From contig DYHW01000004.1 in the NCBI GenBank assembly GCA_020723965.1, positions 186,001 to 250,000 on the forward strand: a stretch of 64,000 nucleotides of DNA, written 5' to 3'. Under the pieces are notes generated by a model, which was not told the DNA's origin, searched no databases, and was given only the letters and a program-made list of their open reading frames with translations. Numbering within the stretch: the first letter of the stretch is position 1; every line of letters begins with the position of its first letter. The DNA is from Melioribacter sp. (GTDB lineage Bacteria; Bacteroidota; Ignavibacteria; Ignavibacteriales; Melioribacteraceae). This document shows positions 18,712 to 28,252 of the stretch, in pieces. The position numbers were made by a program, and so were the translations under genes.

Positions 18712-19878
18712 ATGAAAATTGTAGTTGATGAAAATATTCCGCAGGCAGCAGAAGCATTTCAAAACTTTGGCAATCTAAAACTGCTTAAAGGCAGAATGAT
18801 CACTAACGCGGTTTTGTCAGAATGGACTTCTACAGAGAAAGATGCAGATATTTTGATTGTTCGCTCTGTTACAAAAGTTGATGAGAATCTGCTGAAGGGA
18901 ACAAATATAAAATTTGTTGGAACAGCAACCTCTGGAATTGATCATATTGACGTTGAATATCTGAAACGCAACGGAATAGAGTTTGCCGATGCTGCGGGGT
19001 GTAATTCTTATCCGGTTGCCGAATATGTTATTGCTGCAATTGTAAGGATATTCTTAGAAAAGAAATGGACTTTTCATGGAAAAACTCTCGGTGTTATTGG
19101 CGTTGGAAAAATAGGAAGTAAAGTGGCTGCATTTGGCGAAGCTCTAGGTTTCAACGTATTAAAGAATGACCCCCCTTTGCAAAGAAAAACCGGTTCGAAT
19201 GAATATGTAACTTTGGATGAAATTCTAAAATGCGATGTTATTACACTTCATGTTCCTTTAAGCTATACCGGGATAGACAAAACATTGAATATCATTAGCA
19301 AAGAAAAGATAGAACGGTTAAAAAAAGATGCTGTTTTAATAAACACATCGCGCGGCGAAGTGATTGATAATCTTTTTCTAAAAAAAGAATTAAAAGAAGG
19401 AAAACCCCTTTCTGTAGTGCTTGATGTTTGGGAAAACGAGCCGTCAATCGATTTCGAATTGATGAATTTGGTTTCGAGCGGAACGCCGCACATAGCCGGG
19501 TATTCTTTAGAGGGTAAAGTAAACGGAACCGAGATGATCTATAAAAAATTATGTCGCTATCTTGGGTGTAAAATGTTGTGGCGGCCAAAGTTTCCAAAAA
19601 TATCCGAAGAGAAAATTATATTAGATGAATCAACAAACCTTGAGGAAGCTCTTTCGAACATCTTTTTAAAAATTTACGACATTGGAAAAGATGATAGAAT
19701 GTTAAGGGAAGGAATTAGAATGAAAAAAGAAGCACGCATAGAACTTTTTGATGAGCTGAGAAAAAATTACTATGTGCGAAGAGAGTTTAACAATTATACT
19801 ATTAAATTGATTAGTCAGAACGAACAACTTGCAACAATCTTGGAAGCGTTACGATTTAAAGTTGTTTATACAGTGTAA
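18712..19878 (+). CDS. pdxB: 4-phosphoerythronate dehydrogenase
   Basis: 388-residue D-2-hydroxyacid dehydrogenase that oxidises 4-phospho-D-erythronate in the DXP-dependent route to pyridoxal phosphate. Typical PdxB parts are the start MKIVVDENIPQAAEAF, the GTATSGIDHID segment, the NAD-binding GVIGVGKIGSKVA (about residue 125), NTSRGEVID, and the catalytic His in TPHIAGYSLEGK. The C-terminal extension of about 90 residues fits the PdxB dimerisation domain. It is divergent from aspS and stands alone. Confidence 0.92.
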   Translation: MKIVVDENIPQAAEAFQNFGNLKLLKGRMITNAVLSEWTSTEKDADILIVRSVTKVDENLLKGTNIKFVGTATSGIDHIDVEYLKRNGIEFADAAGCNSYPVAEYVIAAIVRIFLEKKWTFHGKTLGVIGVGKIGSKVAAFGEALGFNVLKNDPPLQRKTGSNEYVTLDEILKCDVITLHVPLSYTGIDKTLNIISKEKIERLKKDAVLINTSRGEVIDNLFLKKELKEGKPLSVVLDVWENEPSIDFELMNLVSSGTPHIAGYSLEGKVNGTEMIYKKLCRYLGCKMLWRPKFPKISEEKIILDESTNLEEALSNIFLKIYDIGKDDRMLREGIRMKKEARIELFDELRKNYYVRREFNNYTIKLISQNEQLATILEALRFKVVYTV

Positions 19879-19969
19879 ATAATTTTGTCCATTATAAATT
19901 TGAAGAAACCCAGTTAATATCATTGGTTATGGAGATGCAGAGAGCATAGTTTATTTTAAGGAAAAACAC

Positions 19970-19993
19970 ACCCCGACTAGAAGAGTCGAGGGT
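19970..19993 (-). terminator. probable intrinsic terminator after ferredoxin gene
   Basis: ACCCCGACT (19970-19978) and AGTCGAGGGT (19984-19993) pair with one bulged base. On the minus strand the stem is followed by GTGTGTTTTT, so it suits the ferredoxin gene that ends at 20011. It may also serve pdxB in the other direction, where the U tract is poor. Confidence 0.45.
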
Positions 19994-20010
19994 ATTTAGT
20001 AAAGCCCAAA

Positions 20011-20310
20011 TTATCTTCCAACCAAATCCAATTGATTTTTCTTTGCCATCAATTCTTCTTTGGATGCAACACGTGCCGGATCGGCAACGATTGCTTCAGT
20101 TGGACAAGCCGGAATGCATTGCGGCTCATCGTAAAAACCGACACACTCTGTACATTTTTCCGGAACAATGTAGGTGCGTTCTTCTGAAAGAGCTGCGAAT
20201 TCCTCTCCACCTAGGTTATAAGCAACGCCGGCATCGTAGATTGCATTGTTGAGGCATTCGGCTTCGCACGCATTACATGAAATGCATTCATCTGTAATCA
20301 TTACTGCCAT
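20011..20310 (-). CDS. YfhL-type 2[4Fe-4S] ferredoxin
   Basis: 99-residue electron carrier. The first cluster motif is CISCNACEAEC (CxxCxxCxxxC) and the second is CTECVGFYDEPQCIPAC (CxxC-x8-CxxxC), with the long insertion typical of YfhL/Allochromatium-type ferredoxins. An AT-rich insertion between the motifs (LGGEEFAALSEERTYIV) is usual for the group. GGAGGAAT lies nine bases before the ATG. It is monocistronic, with a terminator candidate downstream, and its redox partner is not evident. Confidence 0.92.
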   Translation of the reverse strand: MAVMITDECISCNACEAECLNNAIYDAGVAYNLGGEEFAALSEERTYIVPEKCTECVGFYDEPQCIPACPTEAIVADPARVASKEELMAKKNQLDLVGR

Positions 20311-20471
20311 ATTAAGATTCCTCCAAGTGAAAAATAGTGTTTAAAAATGCGGAGGCAAAAATAGTAAATAACTTTTAATTTCATTCTATCTGGCACAAAA
20401 ACTCTTTCAGTTTTATTAAACGGTTGTAACTATGTCCAACACTAAAAAAAGTTATGCAAAGAAGTGTTGAG

Positions 20472-20502
20472 AAATAAAAACCCTCTCCCTTTTGGGGAGA
20501 GA
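20472..20502 (-). terminator. intrinsic terminator of the tricorn-like protease gene
   Basis: On the minus strand CTCTCCC and GGGAGAG form a perfect 7-bp stem (20501-20495 with 20489-20483) with a five-base loop, followed by GGTTTTTATTT. It lies directly after the stop of the S41 protease gene. Confidence 0.7.
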
Positions 20503-20515
20503 GATGTATGTGCGT

Positions 20516-23500
20516 TTATTTCTTCGCATCAATTTGTTTCAGCAATTCATCAACTGCGGTTTTCAGTTGCTCGTCAACTCCGCGCGCAATCCAATCAATT
20601 GAGTTATGAACAATAATATCCGGAACTGCGGGACCAAGTTCTTGGTTTTTATCCGTTGTCTTTGTGAACCAACCTCTAAACGGCAATCGAACCATCGAGC
20701 CGTCAAGCAATCCTCTGCCGCCGGTTGAAATAACAGATCCGTTTGTTGGAACGCCGACTAATTTCCCAATACTCAAAGTTTTGTAAGCGTGCGAAAAAAT
20801 TTCTGCATTAGAATAACTTCCTTCATTGCAAAGCGCAATTGATGGTTTTGTCCATGCTGCAAAAACAAGGCGTTCGCCAATTGGATAATAATCGCGGAAT
20901 TTTTTCTTATCGCGCTCTAGATTATTGCTAGCGCCGCGAGGAATAGTGTAAGCGTGCTGCTTGTAGTTAAGAACCGTCATAAGATAATCTGTTGTAGAGC
21001 CGCCGCCGTTGTAGCGAACGTCAACCAACAATCCTTCTTTTCTGTAACCTGCGGCGGTTAGTTCGCGTTCAAATACTTCGAAGCTTGGCATATCCATTCC
21101 TTGTATGTGAATGTAGCCCAATCTTCCGTTAGAATATTTATCAACAAGTTTTTTTCTATCTTCAACCCACTCTTGATACATTAGCTGACGAATACTGGCG
21201 GCGGGACGAATTGCAACTTCTCTTTCTTTTCCATCTTTTCCTTTCACGTTCAACAAAATTTTTTCATCAACTTTTGTATTGAGCAGAAAATAAAAATTTT
21301 CTGCTTCATTAAATTGATAGCCGTCAACCGCAGTAATTATATCATCAACAAAAAGTTTGCTTGATGATTTATCGGCAGGCGAGTTTTTGACGACGCGACT
21401 AATTTTTATTCCATCTTTAGTCGGCGCCAATTCAACACCTAATAAACCGGTTGCATCTTTTTGAGTTTCGGCTCTATCAGGAGAAGTTAAGCCCATATGG
21501 CTTGCATTCAATTCGCCAAGCATATTGTTGAACATATCGCGGAAGTCGTTATTTGTTGAAGCCATTACACAAAGTTCTTTGTATTTCTTTCGTAAAGAGT
21601 TCCAATCTTTCCCGTGAAATTGAGGATCATAAAAACCATCTCTAATTGCGCGCCATGCTTCTTCAAAAATCTGTGAGCGCTCTGCTGGATAATCAATTTT
21701 CATTTTAGCAGAATAAGGAAGCGCTTCGGTTTTATCTGCTTTTATATCTGTTCTATTGAATGAACCGCCCTGCTTTATGTAATAGAGATATTTTCCTTCG
21801 CGGTCTATTGTAACTCTGTTCGGATTTGAGCCGCCTTTTGTAATTTCTTTCAGGTCTTTGCCGTCCCATTTGATGCTGTAAAGATCGCGTCCTTTTGCAG
21901 TGCTGCTAACAGCAGTATAATAGAATGTTTCGCCGTCTTTCGATATTGCGAGATCGCTTTCATCGCCGGGGAAGTTAGTAGCCTGAACAATGCGCTCGTG
22001 GATATTTTCAAAATCTATTTTGATAGGTTTTACTTTCACGCTGTCTTTTTTACCGGAAGCATCTTTTGTTTTTTCATCTTTCCCCTCCTTCGTCAGGACA
22101 GGCTTTTCAGCGGTTGGCTCTTTATCTTCCCAATCTTGTTTAGTTTTTTCCCAATCTTCTTTTTTCAGCCATGTGAACCAAACATCGTTGTTGCGGTTAT
22201 TACGAGCCGAAATGAAACCAAGTTTAGAACCGTCCGCACTCCAGAACGGACGCACATCATCCCGCGGATGCATGCTTACATTTACAGGTTTTGAAGAATT
22301 ATCTGCAGCATGAATAAAAACTTCTTCGTTGAAGTAGAGGTCATTCAAAGAATATGCAAGCCAGTTATTGTCTGGGCTCCAGGTAATTCCGCTTGGCGCA
22401 GCCCAGCTATCCATAAGTATTTTTTCGTTGCTAAGGGTTCCATCCGGAGAAATATCTGAAACAACAAATTGTTTTTTATCCGTTCCTCTTATGTATGCAA
22501 TCTTCTTTCCATCGTTTGAAACAACCATAGAGGATTCATCTTCGTCTGTTTTTGTTAGCCGCATAATTTGATGTTTGAGAGATTTGAAAATATTCGGTTG
22601 AGTTTTATCAGCCGATCTCACAAGATACATTTCAAAGTTATTGTCTTCACGGTCTGATGTAAACACAATAGTTGTGTCGTTCAGCCAGGCGGCGTCCATA
22701 TCGCGGTAAGGAGAGTCGGAAAGATTAACGCTTCTGCTTTTATCTTTATCGGCTTCTTTAATAAATAGTTCGCCGCGGATAACAAACGCAATAAGTTTTC
22801 CGTTTGGAGAAACGGCGTAATCATTTGCATTGCTGGTGAATGTTTTGAATTCAACCGGATCGAAGCGGTCGTCTGCACTTATTTGTATATCAATTTTTTG
22901 CGGCGAACCGCCTGAAGTTTTCATTAAATAAATATTGTGATCTCTTTCAAAAACAATTGAAGCACCATCGCCGGAAATTCCGAAATGGCGTATTGAATGG
23001 TCTTTTCCCGAAGGGATGGATTCCCAAAAGTTTGTAAGTTGTTCGGGTTTCGATACTGCTTTGCCATTATCATCAATCTTAATTTTATAGATGTTGTAAT
23101 GTCCGCTGTTCGAACTTAAGAAATAGATTGTGCTCTTATCGCTCCATTGAGGCATTATGTCGTTCGTTTCAAAGTCAGTTAACTTGAAATATTTTTTTGT
23201 CTTAGTATCGAATAGCCAAATATCTCTGTTAGATGAACCTCGGTATTCTTCTCTAAAGACGGGGTTAATATCGCCGCGAACGAATGCAATAAATCTTCCA
23301 TTTGGAGACATTATAGGTTCAAAACCAACAACATCCATAAAACGAAATTCAGTTCCTCCTTTTGCAGAGATAGAATAAATTTCTTGCGGTCTTTCGATCT
23401 GATTGAATTCGCGCGATGTTGAAAAAAGAATGCTGCCGTCATTTGTCCAGCTTGAAATATTATCGGCGGCTGAATGATAAGTTAATCGTTTTGGAGTTCC

Positions 23501-23794
23501 TCCCTCTGCAGGCATTACAAATATATCGTTATTGCCGTAGCGCGCTCCGCTGAATGCAATTTGTTTTCCATCCAAAGAAAATTTGGGATTGTTTTCATAA
23601 GCTTCATGAACTGTTAAGCGAGTTGCTTTTCCGCCGCTTGCCGGAACTGTCCAAATATCACCTTGGAATGAAAATGCGATTTTGGACCCATCATTGTTAA
23701 GAGCAGGGAAGCGGAGAAGCAGCGAATTGTTTTGCGAGTTAGTGATTGCAAATGAAAGAAGGAAAAAAGAAAGAAAGAAAATAATTCGTTTCAT
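20516..23794 (-). CDS. tricorn-like S41 peptidase (beta-propellers plus PDZ and TSPc)
   Basis: Large secreted protease of about 1092 residues. A signal peptide is followed by PD40/WD40-like propeller repeats (about 25-600: NDGSKIAFSFQGDIWTVP, GGTPKRLTYHS), a charged linker rich in Lys, Asp and Glu, a core domain, a PDZ domain (TGLLGVELAPTKDGIKISRV) and a C-terminal TSPc/S41 catalytic domain. The nucleophile Ser is in EGSYSNAEIFSHAY, and VDVRYNGGG is typical of S41. Tricorn-type enzymes cut peptides released by other proteases. I start at the ATG at 23794, which gives MKRIIFFLSFF; the frame extends nine codons further only through a TTG. Confidence 0.9.
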   Translation of the reverse strand: MKRIIFFLSFFLLSFAITNSQNNSLLLRFPALNNDGSKIAFSFQGDIWTVPASGGKATRLTVHEAYENNPKFSLDGKQIAFSGARYGNNDIFVMPAEGGTPKRLTYHSAADNISSWTNDGSILFSTSREFNQIERPQEIYSISAKGGTEFRFMDVVGFEPIMSPNGRFIAFVRGDINPVFREEYRGSSNRDIWLFDTKTKKYFKLTDFETNDIMPQWSDKSTIYFLSSNSGHYNIYKIKIDDNGKAVSKPEQLTNFWESIPSGKDHSIRHFGISGDGASIVFERDHNIYLMKTSGGSPQKIDIQISADDRFDPVEFKTFTSNANDYAVSPNGKLIAFVIRGELFIKEADKDKSRSVNLSDSPYRDMDAAWLNDTTIVFTSDREDNNFEMYLVRSADKTQPNIFKSLKHQIMRLTKTDEDESSMVVSNDGKKIAYIRGTDKKQFVVSDISPDGTLSNEKILMDSWAAPSGITWSPDNNWLAYSLNDLYFNEEVFIHAADNSSKPVNVSMHPRDDVRPFWSADGSKLGFISARNNRNNDVWFTWLKKEDWEKTKQDWEDKEPTAEKPVLTKEGKDEKTKDASGKKDSVKVKPIKIDFENIHERIVQATNFPGDESDLAISKDGETFYYTAVSSTAKGRDLYSIKWDGKDLKEITKGGSNPNRVTIDREGKYLYYIKQGGSFNRTDIKADKTEALPYSAKMKIDYPAERSQIFEEAWRAIRDGFYDPQFHGKDWNSLRKKYKELCVMASTNNDFRDMFNNMLGELNASHMGLTSPDRAETQKDATGLLGVELAPTKDGIKISRVVKNSPADKSSSKLFVDDIITAVDGYQFNEAENFYFLLNTKVDEKILLNVKGKDGKEREVAIRPAASIRQLMYQEWVEDRKKLVDKYSNGRLGYIHIQGMDMPSFEVFERELTAAGYRKEGLLVDVRYNGGGSTTDYLMTVLNYKQHAYTIPRGASNNLERDKKKFRDYYPIGERLVFAAWTKPSIALCNEGSYSNAEIFSHAYKTLSIGKLVGVPTNGSVISTGGRGLLDGSMVRLPFRGWFTKTTDKNQELGPAVPDIIVHNSIDWIARGVDEQLKTAVDELLKQIDAKK

Positions 23795-23818
23795 AATATC
23801 TCTGGCTTGTTGTTTGAA

Positions 23819-23850
23819 CAAAAATAAAACTTACTTGAGAAAAGAACAAA
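23819..23850 (-). promoter_or_regulatory. predicted sigma-70-type promoter of S41 protease gene
   Basis: On the minus strand TTTG (23850-23847), a 20-base spacer and TATTTTTG (23826-23819) match the Bacteroidota promoter consensus. The predicted start leaves an untranslated leader of only about 18 bases before the ATG at 23794. Confidence 0.5.
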
Positions 23851-23944
23851 GAGGAATTACGGTTACATTTGATACTATGTGGAAGTTTTAGATTGTTTTT
23901 GGTGACCGGTTATCGTTGGTGGATTTTCTATTGATAATAATCAA

Positions 23945-25012
23945 TCACCTTTTAATTTGATTCTCAAGTTCCAGCAATCGTTGTTTCCGCCAGAGTCCGC
24001 CGCCGTATCCGCCAAGATTTCCATTTTTATTTACAACACGATGACATGGAATAACAATTGCGATCCTGTTCAATCCGTTTGCGTGTCCAACGGCACGTTG
24101 AGCTTTAGGAACACCAACTTGCTGCGCCATTTCTTCATAAGATTTTGTTTTTCCGTATTCAATCTTCAATAACTCATTCCACACTTTTTGTTGAAAAGAA
24201 GTACCTGGAAAAATCAGCGGCACTGTAAATTGCTTCAACGAACCTTCAAAATATTTTTTCAATTCTTTTCGAAGAAGAATGATATGTTTATTTTCTCCGG
24301 GAACTATTGGAGACTTAAAAAGCTTTCGTAATGTTGTAAACTGCGCATCCAGCATACTCCGGTCTGAAAATTCTAAAAGACAAATTCCCTTATCTGTTGC
24401 GGCGGTTACTAATGGTCCCATTGGACTTTCGACCCAGGCAGTTAGAATACAATCGGTAGTTTTAATTTTTCCCGGCGGAGTGCCAAAAGTTTTTACAAAC
24501 GCATCGCGGAATCCGCTGTGAGATTTATAACCATAACCAAGCGCTACATCATCGAGATCTTTCCCCTGCCGGATTTGTTCAAAAGAAATTCCGAGTCGTC
24601 TTCCGCGGCAATATGCTTGAAAAGTCATTCCATAGTTTTTTAGAAAATATCTTCTGGTGCGCGCCGGATCAATTTCAATCGAACGGAGGAACTGATCATT
24701 ATAACGCGCAGTCGGATCGGCTTCAATTATATTTAACAATTTTGAAACCCAATCCGGCGGTGTACCATTTGCTTCAAGTGGGCGGCAGCGTTTGCATGGT
24801 CTGTAACCGGCAAAAACCGCTTCGCGCGCCGAAGTAAAATATTCGACGTTTTTGGGTAATGGTTTTCTTGCCGAACATGAAGGACGGCAGAATATTCCGG
24901 TACTTCGGACGGCGAGATAAAAAATTCCGTCGTATGATGAATCGCTCTGTTTATAAGCGTGTTCCATCTCCCTAATAGATGGAAGCGTATGTTGATTGGT
25001 ATCAGTATGCAT
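23945..25012 (-). CDS. ada: Ada: methyl-accepting regulator and O6-methylguanine-DNA methyltransferase
   Basis: About 355 residues with all three Ada parts. The N-terminal zinc/methyl-acceptor domain has the Cys pattern FCRPSC...CKRC. An AraC-type helix-turn-helix region follows (about 85-180, YGMTFQAYCRGRRLG and YKSHSGFRDAFVKTFGTPPG). The C-terminal methyltransferase has the IPCHRVV active site. It repairs O6-methylguanine and phosphotriesters and, when methylated, activates its own response in E. coli. The ATG at 25012 with AGAG a few bases upstream is preferred over a TTG four codons earlier. No Ada box was identified. Confidence 0.93.
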   Translation of the reverse strand: MHTDTNQHTLPSIREMEHAYKQSDSSYDGIFYLAVRSTGIFCRPSCSARKPLPKNVEYFTSAREAVFAGYRPCKRCRPLEANGTPPDWVSKLLNIIEADPTARYNDQFLRSIEIDPARTRRYFLKNYGMTFQAYCRGRRLGISFEQIRQGKDLDDVALGYGYKSHSGFRDAFVKTFGTPPGKIKTTDCILTAWVESPMGPLVTAATDKGICLLEFSDRSMLDAQFTTLRKLFKSPIVPGENKHIILLRKELKKYFEGSLKQFTVPLIFPGTSFQQKVWNELLKIEYGKTKSYEEMAQQVGVPKAQRAVGHANGLNRIAIVIPCHRVVNKNGNLGGYGGGLWRKQRLLELENQIKR

Positions 25013-25125
25013 AAATCTCTTCAAAATTTTGATATGCTATTATACGAGCATTCAACAATTACGTCCACCGAAAATTGAACAGTGATATTTTAATCGTAGT
25101 AAAGGTTGAATATAGGGTTAGAACA

Positions 25126-26466
25126 TTATAAAAGATTACTAGCAAGTTCTGCAAGTTCGGAGCGTTCTCCTTTTTCAAGATTAACATGAGCGTAAAGTTT
25201 TTGTCCTTTGAAGTGTTCGATCAAATATGAAAGCCCGTTCGATTGCGAATCAAGATATGGATGATCAATCTGATAAATATCTCCGGCAAGTACAATCTTT
25301 GCGCCTTCACCGGCACGTGTGATGATTGTTTTGATTTCGTGCGGCGTAAGGTTTTGTGCTTCATCAACAATAAAATAAATTCTTTGTAAACTTCTTCCGC
25401 GTATGTAACTCAACGGTTCAATAACAAGTTTTTCATCTTTGATCATTGTGTTAATGATCTGATGATTTTTATCGGTTTCCGGAAATTGATCTTGAATTAC
25501 TTTTAAGTTATCCCACAGTGGCTGCATATAAGGCGCAAGTTTACTTTCAAGGTCGCCCGGAAGAAAACCCAAATCTTTGTTGCTCAAAGGAACAACAGGA
25601 CGCGCAATGTAGATCTGACGATAATTTTTTCTCACTTGCAGAGCGCTCGCCAATGCTAATAATGTTTTTCCAGTGCCGGCTTTGCCGGTCATAGATACAA
25701 GAGGAATATTGCTGTTGGTGAGCGCATCTACAGCAAAAGTTTGTTCAGCATTGCGCGGTTTAATTCCGTAAACAACTTGTTTATCGATGCGCCTAAACTT
25801 TTCCATCGCTTGATCAAGACATGCGAGAATAGAGCGGCTAGCATTGCGCATGATATAATACTTATTCGGAACAGCTTCAGATTTTATCTTTTTCAAAATT
25901 TGTTTCGCGGGAACATCAAAGGGGGGCTGATAAAGCTTTTGCAAAAAATTATCGTCAAAATTTTCGATTGTCGATTTTCCACTGTAAAGCTCTTCTACAT
26001 TAGTAACCCGGTCGGTTGTATAATCTTCTGCCGGAATACCAAGCGCCTTAGCTTTCATTCGCAAGTTAACATCTTTGCTTATTAGAATTGTTTTAACTTT
26101 TCCTTTGTTCTCTTTATTCGCCTCAAATGTTGCGCTAAGAACACGATGATCAACATTATCTTCCCTAAAAACATCTTGAATTTCAACCGAAAGTCCTTTC
26201 GTTATAACGATTCTAACTTTTCCCTTTCCTCTTCCAAGCGATACGCCGCCGTTAAAGACTTCATTACCGGCAATTGAATCCAGCGTTCTGGCAAACTCAC
26301 GCGCATTAAGATTAATAACTTGATTCCCGCGTTTGAAATGATCAAGTTCTTCAATTACAGAAAGAGGAATTATAATATTGTTTTCTTGAAAGTGATTGAT
26401 GCAAGTAGGGTCATGAAGGATGACATTTGTATCGAGGACGAAAGTCTTTGGATTTGCTTTTTTCAT
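25126..26466 (-). CDS. PIN-PhoH fusion ATPase
   Basis: About 446 residues. The N-terminal PIN ribonuclease-like domain has FVLDTNVILHDP with its acidic residues (about 1-130). The C-terminal PhoH NTPase domain has Walker A GKAGTGKTLLALA (near residue 255), Walker B FIVDEAQNL and sensor LAGDIYQID. The family is linked to RNA unwinding and cleavage, with physiology unclear. I use the ATG at 26466; an upstream in-frame TTG would add three residues. It is divergent from the pilus/secretion operon. Confidence 0.9.
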   Translation of the reverse strand: MKKANPKTFVLDTNVILHDPTCINHFQENNIIIPLSVIEELDHFKRGNQVINLNAREFARTLDSIAGNEVFNGGVSLGRGKGKVRIVITKGLSVEIQDVFREDNVDHRVLSATFEANKENKGKVKTILISKDVNLRMKAKALGIPAEDYTTDRVTNVEELYSGKSTIENFDDNFLQKLYQPPFDVPAKQILKKIKSEAVPNKYYIMRNASRSILACLDQAMEKFRRIDKQVVYGIKPRNAEQTFAVDALTNSNIPLVSMTGKAGTGKTLLALASALQVRKNYRQIYIARPVVPLSNKDLGFLPGDLESKLAPYMQPLWDNLKVIQDQFPETDKNHQIINTMIKDEKLVIEPLSYIRGRSLQRIYFIVDEAQNLTPHEIKTIITRAGEGAKIVLAGDIYQIDHPYLDSQSNGLSYLIEHFKGQKLYAHVNLEKGERSELAELASNLL

Positions 26467-26896
26467 AAAGAACAATAATTTATTGTAAAATTTTTTGTAA
26501 ATAACTTTAAATAAAACATAATAAATTTTTTTTTCTTTGTCGAAGGGAATCTTATAAAAAGTTGTTGTTTATCACGCTTACTATTGCTCGTTGCTATGAT
26601 ATGTTCCCTCTCAATTTTTTTTCGATTCGAAATTGAATTACAAGATTCCGGTCGCAAGAAATCTTATCAGAATTACACACTTAGCAGAACGCCTGCCACA
26701 TACCTTAAAGCCAGAAAGCGGCTGGGTAATTCTAATATAATCATCTTTTAGTTGACTAGTTAGCGATGATGGGGAACGGATTGACATACAGCAAGGCATA
26801 TTTTAGAAGTATCGATTAACTTTTATCATAATTTTTTGTTAAATTAAACTTAACAGTAACCATTATCGGGCGTCATTTTTTTAAATTGAGAGGGTT
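26467..26896. other. 430-base intergenic region upstream of secretion/pilus operon
   Basis: The gap lies between the divergent PhoH-like gene and the F-E-T-L-M-D operon. I see no credible gene. It holds a structured element at 26669-26733 (listed separately) and the operon's ribosome binding site GAGAGGG just before the ATG at 26897. No promoter with both consensus boxes was found on either strand. Confidence 0.5.
26669..26733. other. structured element with nested hairpins, unknown
   Basis: AGAATTACACA (26669-26679) pairs with TGGGTAATTCT (26723-26733) over 11 positions with one mismatch. Inside it GCAG/CTGC (26684-26687 with 26693-26696, five-base loop) and AGCC/GGCT (around 26709-26723) can form two further hairpins, giving a three-way-junction layout. 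It is 163 bases upstream of the secretion operon. It could be a structured leader RNA, a small mobile repeat or a chance fold; it matches no riboswitch I can recognise. Confidence 0.35.
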
Positions 26897-28237
26897 ATGA
26901 TCGAAGTTCGTTTTACGGCACTAAAGGCAAATGGGCAAGCTTTAAGTGGAACGTTTGCCGAGCCATCTTTCTCTTTGGCTAAAAAGAAGGTTCTTAAACT
27001 TGCCGAGAAAAATCAGCTTAAGATACAAACGTTAGAAAAAAAATCTGCATACATTTACAAAATAAGACGTGGAAGAGAAAAACCAATTACCGGTGAACAG
27101 CGCGCATTTTCGAAAGAGGAAGTTACTTCCGCCTTGAGAAAACTTGGCTATGAAGTTTTATCGGTTAACAAAAAATATTTCGATTTCAGTCCTAAACCTC
27201 CGCAACAAGATATTGTTTCTTATGTAAAAATTAGCGCAGAACTTTTAGAGCAAAAATTACCCTACAGTGAAATTCTTACTCTCCTTATAAATGATATTGA
27301 AAACAAAACTCTTAAGGAAACATTAAGGCAAATTAATGGCGAGTTAAAAAAAGGGGCAGATAGCGAAACCACATTTTTGCGCTATCAATCTGTTTTTGGA
27401 AAATTTACCGCTTATATGCTTGGGCTTGCATCTAAAAGCGGAAACATGGCAGAAATTTATAAAGCAACCGCAAAGTTTTTAGAAAGGCAGCAGGAATTTA
27501 GAAAAAATTTGCGAAGCGCGTTGATAACGCCAATGGTTACTCTTTTCATTTTGTTCCTGGCTGTTCTCTTTTATGTCGGTTATATTTTCCCGGAGACGGC
27601 AAAATTATTTGTGAAATTTAAGATCGAATTACCACCGCTAACGGCTGCAACTTTGAATATAAGCGACTTCTTGATGAATAATTTTATGCTTGTTACTTTC
27701 TTAATAGTTGCTCCACCAATAATATTATGGCAATTTAGTAAAACGAAAAAAGGGAAATTATTTATTGACAGGGTAATGCTAAAGCTGCCGATTATGGGTT
27801 CGCTTATTCATAAAACACTTATAGAAGTTTTCTGCCGCGTCTTTTATACTTTATATGCCGGTTCAGCAGAGAGTATTGAGCCGATAAGAATAGCAGCCGA
27901 AGCTACCGGCAACTCCTATTTCGAACAGCAAATAAAAAATGTTGCTATCCCTTTAATGATAAAAAAAGGAATTGGAATAACGGAAGCTTTTGAAGTAAGC
28001 GGTGTGTTTACAGAGACCGCTATATCAAGATTTCACTCAGGCGAAGAAACCGGAACAATTAAAAACACCGCACTACAGCTTGCTAACTATTATGAAAGCG
28101 AAACTGTATACAGATTAAAGAATATAATTGAGATGATTCAAGTTGGTATTGCGATGGTAATTATGGTGGTTATGATTGGGTTGACTTTGGTATCTGCTGA
28201 AACCGCAACAATTAGCCCAAAATCTCCTGTTATGTAA
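26897..28237 (+). CDS. type II secretion/type IV pilus inner-membrane platform protein (GspF/PilC family)
   Basis: 446-residue membrane protein. An N-terminal soluble region of about 100 residues seems to contain two related units (FTALKANGQALSGTF... and ...EVTSALRKLGYEVLSV). The two GspF domains follow (about 105-225 and 290-415), with membrane segments near residues 208-230, 255-275 and 415-435. The pattern SGNMAEIYKATAKFLERQQEFRKNLRSAL and its second-half counterpart RFHSGEETGTIKNTALQLANYYE are typical. In the complex it sits in the inner membrane and couples the ATPase to pilin movement. First gene of a six-gene operon; ribosome binding site GAGAGGG. Confidence 0.9.
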   Translation: MIEVRFTALKANGQALSGTFAEPSFSLAKKKVLKLAEKNQLKIQTLEKKSAYIYKIRRGREKPITGEQRAFSKEEVTSALRKLGYEVLSVNKKYFDFSPKPPQQDIVSYVKISAELLEQKLPYSEILTLLINDIENKTLKETLRQINGELKKGADSETTFLRYQSVFGKFTAYMLGLASKSGNMAEIYKATAKFLERQQEFRKNLRSALITPMVTLFILFLAVLFYVGYIFPETAKLFVKFKIELPPLTAATLNISDFLMNNFMLVTFLIVAPPIILWQFSKTKKGKLFIDRVMLKLPIMGSLIHKTLIEVFCRVFYTLYAGSAESIEPIRIAAEATGNSYFEQQIKNVAIPLMIKKGIGITEAFEVSGVFTETAISRFHSGEETGTIKNTALQLANYYESETVYRLKNIIEMIQVGIAMVIMVVMIGLTLVSAETATISPKSPVM

Positions 28238-28252
28238 AAAGGGAAAGAGACA

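Noticed and set aside
20391..20410. TGGCAC as a sigma-54 promoter
   Set aside because: The -24 like TGGCAC is present but no GC doublet occurs at -12 spacing.
26463..26657. 64-codon minus-strand open frame upstream of the PhoH-like gene
   Set aside because: It overlaps the PhoH start, has low-complexity Lys/Ser/Phe composition and resembles no family.
26669..26733. Cyclic-di-GMP or other known riboswitch
   Set aside because: The element has paired arms but lacks the conserved cores of the riboswitch classes I know, so it is reported only as an unknown structure.
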